A stretch of DNA of 5,095 nt. Source: Prosthecobacter debontii (lineage in GTDB: Bacteria; Verrucomicrobiota; Verrucomicrobiia; Verrucomicrobiales; Akkermansiaceae). Positions 1 to 5,095 of this stretch are shown here, one piece after another. A program made the translations under genes and the position numbers. The notes beneath the pieces are model-generated. The model was not told the origin of the DNA, did no database searches, and worked only from the letters and a program-made list of their open reading frames with translations. The stretch spans positions 1 through 5,095 of the forward strand of contig CAMCXJ010000151.1 in the NCBI GenBank assembly GCA_945883455.1, written 5' to 3'. Position 1 is the stretch's first letter. Every line of letters begins with the position of its first letter.

Positions 1-258
1 TTTTGGGGAAATTACCTGCCGCGCGTCTATCCCATGCACCTTCGCGGCACCGGCGAAAGCTTCTCCGCCAATATCGGCGGACGGCTCATCGGCACCTCCT
101 TTGCCTGGATCACCACCACCCTCGCCACCACCGCGGACATCGCCGCCGCCCCGGCCAAGCTCGCTTACACGGCGGCTGCCATCGGCTTCAGCGTGTATCT
201 CGTCAGCCTGATTCTCTCCTTTTTCCTACCCGAACCCAAGGAGGAACTGCTGGACTAA
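1..258 (+). CDS. MFS transporter, C-terminal end (partial, 5' end outside window)
   Basis: The frame is open from the first base of the window and ends with TAA at 256-258, giving 85 residues of a longer protein. It reads as the end of a 12-helix major facilitator superfamily permease. A short loop carries the LRGTGE motif, which in many MFS carriers precedes helix 11. A Gly/Ala/Thr-rich helix follows (about residues 20-42), then a final hydrophobic helix (about 55-78) and a short charged cytoplasmic tail ending EPKEELLD. Family members move small solutes such as sugars, organic acids or drugs across the inner membrane, but this fragment does not show the substrate. The next gene starts 26 bp downstream on the same strand, so the two may share a transcript. 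The MFS call is fairly sure; the subfamily is unknown. Confidence 0.8.
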   Translation, partial: FWGNYLPRVYPMHLRGTGESFSANIGGRLIGTSFAWITTTLATTADIAAAPAKLAYTAAAIGFSVYLVSLILSFFLPEPKEELLD

Positions 259-284
259 CCGGAGATAACTACAAACCAGTAATC

Positions 285-758
285 ATGAAACTTAGTTTGG
301 AAGAACGCGTCGAACGCGAAAAACAGAGACGCAAAATAGCCAACGCCCAGATGCGCGAGAAAGTGGCGGCGGCAAGAAAAATCGGGATTTGCCGCTGCGG
401 CGGGAAACTCGACATCAAGCCGGGCACCGAAAAATTCTACAGCACCTGCACGGAATGCCGGGAAAAGGCCACCGTCTCCGCCACTCGCTACTATCGCGAA
501 GGGCCGTTGCCTCCAAAGGCAAGTCCCTCGGTAAAGCTCGACCTCCGGCTAAAGGATTCCAAGGGCGTCAGGCGTCGACTGGAGCGCGACGGGCTGGGGC
601 GCGAAGCCTGGTGGTGGTTTGCCTCCGCATACATAGACGGCCGCCAGTGCGTCCGCCGCTGGGCCGTTGACAAATATGGCGACCGCGGAGCCTGGCAGCA
701 GGCGTGGGTGCAAAGGCGGGAATGGGAGGAAGCTTACCCGGATAAGCGCAGAAAGTGA
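285..758 (+). CDS. Small zinc-ribbon / AP2-like putative DNA-binding protein
   Basis: This encodes 157 residues. The frame is open further upstream, but that part overlaps the MFS gene and is its shadow. ATG 285 is the first sensible start; no Shine-Dalgarno sequence lies next to it, and a GGAG about 20 bases upstream is too far. Residues 1-32 are a very charged helix rich in Arg, Lys and Glu. Residues 36-58 hold two cysteine pairs, C36-x-C38-GG and C55-TE-C58, which look like a small zinc ribbon. Residues 92-151 resemble an AP2-type fold: a Trp run (109-111), the strand around AYIDG (115-119), the KYG turn (130-132) and a final Arg/Ala/Trp-rich helix (134-151). AP2-like domains in bacteria often sit in phage or homing-endonuclease proteins next to an HNH nuclease, but no HNH motif is visible here. 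Nucleic-acid binding is inferred. The gene may be a phage-derived remnant or a host regulator, possibly cotranscribed with the MFS gene. Confidence 0.7.
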   Translation: MKLSLEERVEREKQRRKIANAQMREKVAAARKIGICRCGGKLDIKPGTEKFYSTCTECREKATVSATRYYREGPLPPKASPSVKLDLRLKDSKGVRRRLERDGLGREAWWWFASAYIDGRQCVRRWAVDKYGDRGAWQQAWVQRREWEEAYPDKRRK

Positions 759-879
759 CCGGAATGTCATCCGTGCCTCTCTTTTTCGGTTAGGCAAGTT
801 ATCTCACTAGTGTAGTAACCCTGCTCGGCGCTCTGAAAATCTTCCGTTGCGCAGTCCGGCTTCGCCGATATCCTTCGCC

Positions 880-1866
880 ATGACAATAAGCTGCCTCGGG
901 GAAAACTGCCGCACCCAGCGCTGGATGCGGCTCGCCCTGATGCTCGGCGCGGCCTACCACGTGCTCTTCGCGGTCTGGACGAACCTGTGGCCGTCCCATG
1001 GCTTCGACCTCCTCGGCATCCCCCGCCCCAACCACCCGATGCTCTGGCGCACGCTCGGCCTGATCTCCGGGTTCCTCGGGTTTGCCCTTTTCCTCGCGGC
1101 TTACGATCCCATCCGCCACTGGCTCATCGTCCTGCTTGGCTTTGCGAAATCGGTGGTCGCCACAGTGATCGTCGCCTTCTCCGTTTCCGCCAACACCCTT
1201 CCGGCCGCATCGCTTTTTTTCGTGATCCTCGATGACCTTGCATGGATCATTCCCTACGGAGCGATCCTCTGGGCCGCAGTCCGCGCCCACGCCGGCATCC
1301 CACTTTCCCGCAGCAGCCCTTACTCCGTCGAGGAGGCCGCGACGATCTATCAGCTCTCCACCGGCGAGACGCTTACCCAAGCCTCGCGCGACCGGCCGCT
1401 CGTCCTCGTTTTCCTGCGCCATTTCGGCTGCACCTTCACCCGCCAGATTCTGCGCGGCCTGCAGGAGCTTGAGCAGCAGGCGCAACGCCGCGGCGCCACC
1501 CTCGTCCTCGTCCACATGCTGAAATCCGGTGAGGAAATCGGCTACCTCGGCGATAATTCCGATGTCCCCCGCATCGCCGATCCGCGCTGCGAACTCTACC
1601 GCGCCTTCGGACTCGGCAAGGGCGGCTTCGTGGAACTCTTCGGCCCGCAGGTATGGTGGCGCGGCATGATCGCGGTGATGAAAGGCTGCGGTGTAGGCCA
1701 CCTCGCCGGCGATGGCCTCCAGATGCCCGGCGCCTTCGTTTTCCAGGACGGCAAAGTCACCTCCTCCCAACCCGCCCACAGCGCCGCCGACCTCCCGAAC
1801 CTCGCCTCACTTTTCGAAGACACGTCCCCCTCTTCAAGCACGATCCGAGTTCCATTCGCCAAATGA
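880..1866 (+). CDS. Membrane protein with C-terminal peroxiredoxin-like (AhpC/TSA-type) thioredoxin-fold domain
   Basis: This encodes 328 residues from ATG 880. A TTG at 847 and an ATG at 925 are in-frame alternatives. None has a Shine-Dalgarno sequence, and 925 would place helix 1 almost at the N-terminus. Residues 17-135 form a membrane domain of four likely helices (about 18-37, 55-74, 80-102, 112-134), with a PxPNxPxLW-like loop before helix 2 and a conserved-looking YDPIRHW before helix 3. Residues 148-318 look like the AhpC/TSA_2 (PRXL2/SelL-related) thioredoxin fold: a strand LVLVFLRHF, then the active-site turn C184-T-F-T187, then a helix. Usual members have CxxC or a selenocysteine version; here the second position is Thr, so any chemistry would rely on one cysteine. 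Thiol redox or peroxide handling at the membrane is inferred; the substrate is unknown. The stop codon overlaps the next start as ATGA, indicating translational coupling to the SDR gene. Confidence 0.75.
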   Translation: MTISCLGENCRTQRWMRLALMLGAAYHVLFAVWTNLWPSHGFDLLGIPRPNHPMLWRTLGLISGFLGFALFLAAYDPIRHWLIVLLGFAKSVVATVIVAFSVSANTLPAASLFFVILDDLAWIIPYGAILWAAVRAHAGIPLSRSSPYSVEEAATIYQLSTGETLTQASRDRPLVLVFLRHFGCTFTRQILRGLQELEQQAQRRGATLVLVHMLKSGEEIGYLGDNSDVPRIADPRCELYRAFGLGKGGFVELFGPQVWWRGMIAVMKGCGVGHLAGDGLQMPGAFVFQDGKVTSSQPAHSAADLPNLASLFEDTSPSSSTIRVPFAK

Positions 1867-2306
1867 CTCCTCTCACCGGAAAAACCTTTCTCGTCACGGG
1901 CGCTTCGAGCGGGATCGGGGCGGCTTTGTGCGGGCAGCTGCTGGGACAGGGGGCGAACGTGCTGGGCGTCACGAGGCGGCCGGCGTTGTTGCATCCAGAT
2001 GTTTCACCGATCGTGGCGGATCTCACCTCGCGCGAGGATATCTCCGCGATCTTCACCCAGCTCGGGAAAATTGACGGCCTGGTGAACTGCGCGGGCGTCG
2101 CCTACCTGTCCCGTATCACCGATGGAAATCCGGCAGACTGGGAGGAAATGTGGCGCGTGAACGTCCTCGCCCTCTCGCAAACCCGCGCGGGGATGAAAAT
2201 GCTCGAGCCGGAGGACGTCGCGCAATGCATCATGACGATCCTCACCGCGCCGCCGCATGTCGAGATCGGCGATATCCTGCTGCGCTCCTCGGATCAGATG
2301 GCTTAG
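1863..2306 (+). CDS. Short-chain dehydrogenase/reductase with internal in-frame deletion; probably non-functional
   Basis: The start at ATG 1863 overlaps the previous stop (ATGA), and the product is only 147 residues; classical SDRs have about 230-250. The N-terminal half is intact: the TGASSGIG cofactor loop (residues 12-19), an Arg pair after strand 2 (R38, R39) that would suit NADP(H), D53 after strand 3, an NCAG version of the NNAG motif (75-78) and the helix-4 Asn (N100). Right after ALSQTR (103-108) the sequence jumps to MLEPEDVAQCI (113-123), which matches the helix close to the C-terminus of YdfG-like SDRs. The strand-5 segment, the catalytic Ser, the YxxxK pair and the PG motif are absent, about 90 residues. 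No stop or frameshift is seen, so the bases are missing rather than mutated. It cannot be an active oxidoreductase as it stands. It may be a decayed gene or an assembly error at about 2178-2200. Its 3' end overlaps the convergent acyltransferase stop. Confidence 0.8.
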   Translation: MTPLTGKTFLVTGASSGIGAALCGQLLGQGANVLGVTRRPALLHPDVSPIVADLTSREDISAIFTQLGKIDGLVNCAGVAYLSRITDGNPADWEEMWRVNVLALSQTRAGMKMLEPEDVAQCIMTILTAPPHVEIGDILLRSSDQMA

Positions 2307-3379
2307 GTTTTCTTCGCCCTCATTCGGTTGAGCGGGGTCTCGATGTATTTCCATGAAGCCATCGTCAATCCCCAGGTGAGCACGGCGAAAAGCGCGATCC
2401 GAACCAGGGTTTGCGGCACGGTATCGGCGTAAGGTCCCCACCAGAGGAAACACATGAGTTTCCCGAGGATGATGGGCGCGAGGTTGTGGTAAAGGTAGAT
2501 GCCGTAGGACAGCAGGCCGATTTTTTGGAGGAACTTCGTCTCCAGGAACCGTCCTACAAAATTGTTCCAGCCTACCGAGGCGGTCGCGATCACGCCGCAC
2601 AGTCCCAGCGAAAGGATGGAACCAAAGAACGGCCCGATCCGGTTCGGCGGCAGGCCGAAGCGCGGGCCGAACTCGAGCACGGCATAAGTGCCGCAACCCG
2701 TGACCATGAGGATTTTCCAAAGCCGCGATGAAAGTGAAAAACCCCGGTGCACCGCCAGTGCCATGAGCCCGCCGATACCGAAGAAATCGAACCAACCCCA
2801 GCTCAGCTTGTGCGGCCAGATAAAGGGCGGCATGAAAAGGTATTCGTAGTAACGCGAGAGCGGAGCGATGGCCGCGAAAAGGAGCATCGCTACCACGAGG
2901 AAACGCCGCGGCACAAGCCATACCAGCGCCGGCCAGAAGAGGTAAAACTGTTGCTGGATCGCGATGGACCAGAACTGCGAGGTGCCGTGCGGCCATTCGC
3001 CGAGCAGGGCGATGTGAAAATTGGTGAGGTAGAGGAGATACCAATGGATGTGGGGCCCGATCTTCGGCCCGAGGAAAACAAAGGCTACCGCCAGCGCCAC
3101 ATAATACGGCGCCATGATGCGCAGCCCACGCCGCCACTCGAAATCCTTCCACGCCCGCCAACGCCAGCCCGATCCCAAGGCTTCCTGCTTGTCACGCGTG
3201 CGCAGCAGCGAGCCGGTGATGAGATATCCCGTAAGCACTAGGAAAAAGTAGAGACCCACTTCATAAGGCAGCCCAAGGTTCCACGCCTCCGGCACCCAAT
3301 GATCCCAGCAGATTGCCAGCATCGCGAGCGCGCGCAGCCCATCGAGCTGGATGGCGCGGTTTGTCGCTGGGGTGGTCAT
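2303..3379 (-). CDS. Acyltransferase 3 family membrane protein (OafA/YrhL-like)
   Basis: This encodes 358 residues, a usual length for a stand-alone acyltransferase-3 protein with no extra SGNH domain. The family moves acyl groups such as acetyl onto cell-surface polysaccharides, lipids or peptidoglycan from the inner membrane. About ten hydrophobic helices are visible. N-terminal marks include LDGLRALA (12-19), the family's R-x10-H arrangement (R16, H27) and FFLVLTGYLIT (45-55), a variant of FFxxSGFLIT. RRGLRIMAPYY (83-93) follows, then FWSIAIQQQFYLFWP (136-150), SYGIYLYH (291-298) and a terminal YIETPLNR (345-352). The usual EEQFY is QQQFY here, so both glutamates (142, 143) are replaced. 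Start ATG 3379-3377 sits just after the TTGDLR-like beginning typical of the family and has no Shine-Dalgarno sequence. It is probably monocistronic, with its own promoter at 3432-3461. Its TAA stop overlaps the SDR stop by four bases. The family is certain; the acceptor is unknown. Confidence 0.93.
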   Translation of the reverse strand: MTTPATNRAIQLDGLRALAMLAICWDHWVPEAWNLGLPYEVGLYFFLVLTGYLITGSLLRTRDKQEALGSGWRWRAWKDFEWRRGLRIMAPYYVALAVAFVFLGPKIGPHIHWYLLYLTNFHIALLGEWPHGTSQFWSIAIQQQFYLFWPALVWLVPRRFLVVAMLLFAAIAPLSRYYEYLFMPPFIWPHKLSWGWFDFFGIGGLMALAVHRGFSLSSRLWKILMVTGCGTYAVLEFGPRFGLPPNRIGPFFGSILSLGLCGVIATASVGWNNFVGRFLETKFLQKIGLLSYGIYLYHNLAPIILGKLMCFLWWGPYADTVPQTLVRIALFAVLTWGLTMASWKYIETPLNRMRAKKT

Positions 3380-3431
3380 GGCGGGGTTTTAGTGGGCGAA
3401 AAAACAAGAACAGCCGACGCTCGCCGCCCTT

Positions 3432-3461
3432 GCCCTAGTCCATGCGTTTCCCCGCTGTCAA
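3432..3461 (-). promoter_or_regulatory. Candidate sigma-70-type promoter for the acyltransferase gene
   Basis: Read on the minus strand, a perfect TTGACA (3461-3456) is followed by an 18-base spacer and TAGGGC (3437-3432), a weak -10 that keeps the first TA. Transcription would start near 3425, giving a leader of about 45 bases before ATG 3379. The site lies directly downstream of the gap terminator, where a new promoter is needed. The -35 is strong; the -10 is the doubtful part. Confidence 0.45.
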
Positions 3462-3479
3462 TCACCGACGTCAGGGCAC

Positions 3480-3515
3480 AAAAAAGCGGACCAACCCTTC
3501 CGGACGGCCCGCTTT
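3480..3515 (-). terminator. Intrinsic (rho-independent) terminator of gap
   Basis: On the minus strand, AAAGCGGGCC (3515-3506) pairs with GGTCCGCTTT (3492-3483). This is a continuous 10-bp stem with a single G-U wobble, closing a 13-base loop. A run of six T residues (3485-3480) overlaps and follows the stem. It begins 17 bases after the gap stop codon and lies before the acyltransferase promoter, so it should end the gap transcript and insulate the next gene. Confidence 0.88.
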
Positions 3516-3531
3516 CGGGAAACATTTCGGA

Positions 3532-4578
3532 TCAGAGGCCTTTCTTGACGACGTTGTCGAGAAGCTCGATCACGCGGTTCGAGTAGCCCCACTCGTTGTC
3601 ATACCAGCTGACCAGCTTGAAGAAGGTGCTGTTGAGCTCGATGGAGGAGCCGGCGTCGAAAATCGAGGAGTGGGCGTCGTGGATGAAATCGGTGGAAACC
3701 ACTTCGTCCTCAGTGTAGGCGAGGATGCCCTTGAGATAGGTCTCGGACGCCTTTTTGAGCGCGGCCTTGATCTCGGCGAGGGAGGTTTCCTTCTCGGTCT
3801 TCACAGTCAGGTCGACGGCGGAAACGGTCGGGGTCGGCACGCGGAACGCCATGCCGGTGAGCTTGCCTTTCACTTCCGGGCAGACGCGGGCGACGGCCTT
3901 CGCGGCTCCGGTGGTGGAGGGGATGATGTTGATCGCGGCGGAGCGTCCGCCTTTCCAATCCTTCTTGGAAGGGCCATCCACGGTTTTCTGGGTGGCGGTG
4001 TAGGAGTGGATGGTGGTCATCAGACCTTCCTTGATGCCGAAACCTTCTTTGAGAAGCACGTGAACAATCGGGGCGAGGCAGTTCGTGGTGCAGCTCGCGT
4101 TGGAAATGATGTGGTGCTTGGCTGGGTCGTAGAGATCGTCATTGACGCCTTGGACAAAGGTGCCGTCTTCGCCTTGCGCAGGGGCGGAGATGATGACTTT
4201 TTTACAACCGGCGGTGATGTGGCCGCGGGCCTTGTCGGCGGCGGTGAAAAGTCCGGTGGACTCGATCACTACCTCAACACCCAACTCTTTCCAAGGCAGG
4301 CCCTCGGGGCTGCGGGCGGAGACCACCTTGATCTCGTGGCCGTTGACCACGATGATGTCGTCCTCTTCGAGCTCCGGGGAGGATTTTTTCGAGGAAACCT
4401 CGCCTTTGAACTTGCCCTGCGTGGAGTCATATTTCAGGAGGTAGGCGAGGTTGTCGGCCGGGACGATGTCGCCGACGGCGGCGACGTTGAATGTGGTGCC
4501 GAGGTGGCCTTGCTCGACGAGCGCGCGGAACACGAGGCGTCCGATGCGTCCGAAACCGTTGATGGCGATGGTAGTCAT
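3532..4578 (-). CDS. gap: Glyceraldehyde-3-phosphate dehydrogenase, type I
   Basis: This cytosolic glycolytic enzyme converts glyceraldehyde 3-phosphate, NAD+ and phosphate to 1,3-bisphosphoglycerate and NADH, and the reaction is reversible. The gene encodes 348 complete residues. The N-terminal Rossmann motif is NGFGRIGR (7-14). D37 after strand 2 matches the residue that favours NAD over NADP. The catalytic segment is SNASCTTNCLAP with C163 as nucleophile, and H191 in TIHSYT is the activating base. The S-loop (about 192-225) and the C-terminal WYDNEWGYSNRV are intact. It is longer than the E. coli enzyme (331 residues), partly from about eight extra acidic and lysine-rich residues near 61-76 before VNGHEI. 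ATG 4578-4576 starts three residues before the first strand, as expected, but no Shine-Dalgarno sequence precedes it. The gene is alone on its strand, with a candidate promoter upstream, a clear terminator downstream and serS divergent to it. Nothing suggests loss of function. Confidence 0.98.
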   Translation of the reverse strand: MTTIAINGFGRIGRLVFRALVEQGHLGTTFNVAAVGDIVPADNLAYLLKYDSTQGKFKGEVSSKKSSPELEEDDIIVVNGHEIKVVSARSPEGLPWKELGVEVVIESTGLFTAADKARGHITAGCKKVIISAPAQGEDGTFVQGVNDDLYDPAKHHIISNASCTTNCLAPIVHVLLKEGFGIKEGLMTTIHSYTATQKTVDGPSKKDWKGGRSAAINIIPSTTGAAKAVARVCPEVKGKLTGMAFRVPTPTVSAVDLTVKTEKETSLAEIKAALKKASETYLKGILAYTEDEVVSTDFIHDAHSSIFDAGSSIELNSTFFKLVSWYDNEWGYSNRVIELLDNVVKKGL

Positions 4579-4622
4579 AATTTTCTGTATGGAATGGTCG
4601 TTCGAGACCGTTTGTTACTTGT

Positions 4623-4648
4623 GCCGCAGACGGCTTTTCCGACGCGGC
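4623..4648 (-). other. Hairpin in the likely gap 5' leader
   Basis: On the minus strand GCCGC (4648-4644) pairs with GCGGC (4627-4623), and an inner CGG pairs with CCG. A small GT/TCT internal loop separates the two helices and AAAAG forms the tip. If transcription starts just below the candidate -10 at 4655, this hairpin sits at the very 5' end of the gap mRNA, some 45 bases before the start codon. It could protect the transcript end. No T-run follows, so it is not a terminator. In GC-rich DNA such a stem may be chance. Confidence 0.3.
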
Positions 4649-4654
4649 GGCGGG

Positions 4655-4682
4655 ATTGTGCATGGATGCGCCCACCCGTCAA
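4655..4682 (-). promoter_or_regulatory. Candidate sigma-70-type promoter for gap
   Basis: On the minus strand TTGACG (4682-4677) has five of six bases of the -35 consensus. After 16 bases comes CACAAT (4660-4655), four of six for the -10. The leader to ATG 4578 would be about 70 bases. The position in the divergent gap-serS intergenic region is right for a gap promoter, but the assignment rests only on matching by eye. Confidence 0.4.
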
Positions 4683-4781
4683 CCCCGCTGTCTAGGAGCG
4701 GAAAAGGCCGGCTTTGCGGTCGGAAAGCATCGGAACTTGACCTTGCCATCGTGCCCTCCGCTCCACGAAACTCCGCCCGCA

Positions 4782-5095
4782 ATGCTGGACATCAAGGTCA
4801 TACGGGAACAGGCAGAGGAGGTGAAGGCGCGGCTCAAGACGCGCGGCGGGGATCATTGGAAACTGATCGACGAAGTGCTGGCCTGCGATGAGGCGCGGCG
4901 TGCCTTCGAGACCGCGAAGCAGGAACTCCAAAACAAGCGCAAGACGATCTCCAAGCAGATCGGGTTGATGAAAGCGAAGGGCGAGGACAGCACGGCGATC
5001 GAGGCGGAGGTGCGCGCCATCAACGACGAGATTTCCAAACACGACACCGAAGCAGAGGATGCCTCAACGAAGCAAACGGAACTTCTCCTCAACAT
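4782..5095 (+). CDS. serS: Seryl-tRNA synthetase, N-terminal part (partial, runs off the window)
   Basis: This class II synthetase charges tRNA-Ser, and tRNA-Sec where present, with serine in the cytosol. The frame is open from ATG 4782 to the window edge, giving 104 residues of an expected 420-430. The beginning MLDIKVIRE and VKARLKTRGGD match the family N-terminal domain. Residues 28-104 are charged and heptad-like, with a central turn near LMKAKGED (67-74). This is the two-stranded antiparallel coiled-coil arm that grips the long variable arm of tRNA-Ser. The catalytic domain lies outside the window. The start is secure because the family begins MLDxxxIR; no Shine-Dalgarno sequence precedes it. 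A TTGACC at 4737-4742 could be its -35, but I see no good -10 at the right distance. Confidence 0.95.
   Translation, partial: MLDIKVIREQAEEVKARLKTRGGDHWKLIDEVLACDEARRAFETAKQELQNKRKTISKQIGLMKAKGEDSTAIEAEVRAINDEISKHDTEAEDASTKQTELLLN

Noticed and set aside
3..284. N-terminal extension of the AP2-like protein
   Set aside because: It overlaps the clearly recognisable MFS C-terminus and its Arg/His/Pro-rich translation is out-of-frame noise.
733..786. Possible terminator: GCTTA/TAAGC stem near 733-748 and T-run at 782-786
   Set aside because: The stem is only five bases and lies inside the coding end, and the T-run is more than 30 bases away, so they do not form an intrinsic terminator.
805..812. 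CACTAGTG palindrome in the 759-879 gap
   Set aside because: An eight-base palindrome is expected by chance, has no second copy in the window and no extended symmetry.
799..1779. 326-codon open frame on the minus strand
   Set aside because: It is antisense to the membrane redox gene, has low-complexity Gly/Glu/Ala composition and shows no domain motifs.
2004..3161. 385-codon open frame on the minus strand
   Set aside because: It overlaps the acyltransferase in another frame; the Arg/His/Pro-rich translation has no membrane segments or motifs.
3442..4695. 417-codon open frame on the plus strand
   Set aside because: It lies antisense across gap, which has full catalytic motifs. Its Gly/Val/Asp-rich translation is the typical reverse shadow of a GC-rich gene.
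4711..4728. GCTTT/AAAGC stem upstream of serS
   Set aside because: It is a five-base stem with an eight-base loop, without T-box or riboswitch hallmarks; it is too weak to call.

Overview
The window is GC-rich, gene-dense bacterial chromosome with ordinary housekeeping genes and no RNA genes, insertion sequences, CRISPR arrays or phage structural genes. The seryl-tRNA synthetase N-terminus, the type I GAPDH, the MFS C-terminus and starts without Shine-Dalgarno sequences fit a member of the Verrucomicrobiota. This is a guess from the look of the proteins, and no single feature proves it.

Layout. Positions 1-258 (+) are the 3' end of a major facilitator superfamily transporter. A small zinc-ribbon plus AP2-like putative DNA-binding protein follows after a 26-bp gap (285-758, +). 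After a 121-bp non-coding gap (759-879, no clear promoter or terminator) comes a two-gene (+) unit. Its first gene (880-1866) joins a four-helix membrane domain to a peroxiredoxin-like/thioredoxin-fold domain. It overlaps the second gene by ATGA. The second gene (1863-2306) is a short-chain dehydrogenase/reductase (SDR) whose catalytic middle is missing in frame. This unit converges on a membrane acyltransferase-3 gene (2303-3379, -), and the two stop codons overlap.

Positions 3380-3531 hold a candidate promoter for the acyltransferase and a convincing intrinsic terminator for the next gene. That gene is a complete glyceraldehyde-3-phosphate dehydrogenase (3532-4578, -). A 203-bp divergent intergenic region (4579-4781) separates it from the start of serS (4782 to the window edge, +).

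The genes do not form one pathway. gap (glycolysis) and serS (translation) are core genes. The acyltransferase probably modifies a cell-surface glycan or lipid. The thioredoxin-fold and SDR pair looks like a small redox operon whose second gene is decayed, deleted or misassembled. I found no convincing new multi-gene system. The best leads are the SDR missing its catalytic core, the small zinc-ribbon/AP2-like protein, the CxxT active site in the membrane redox protein, and the EE-to-QQ change in the acyltransferase.
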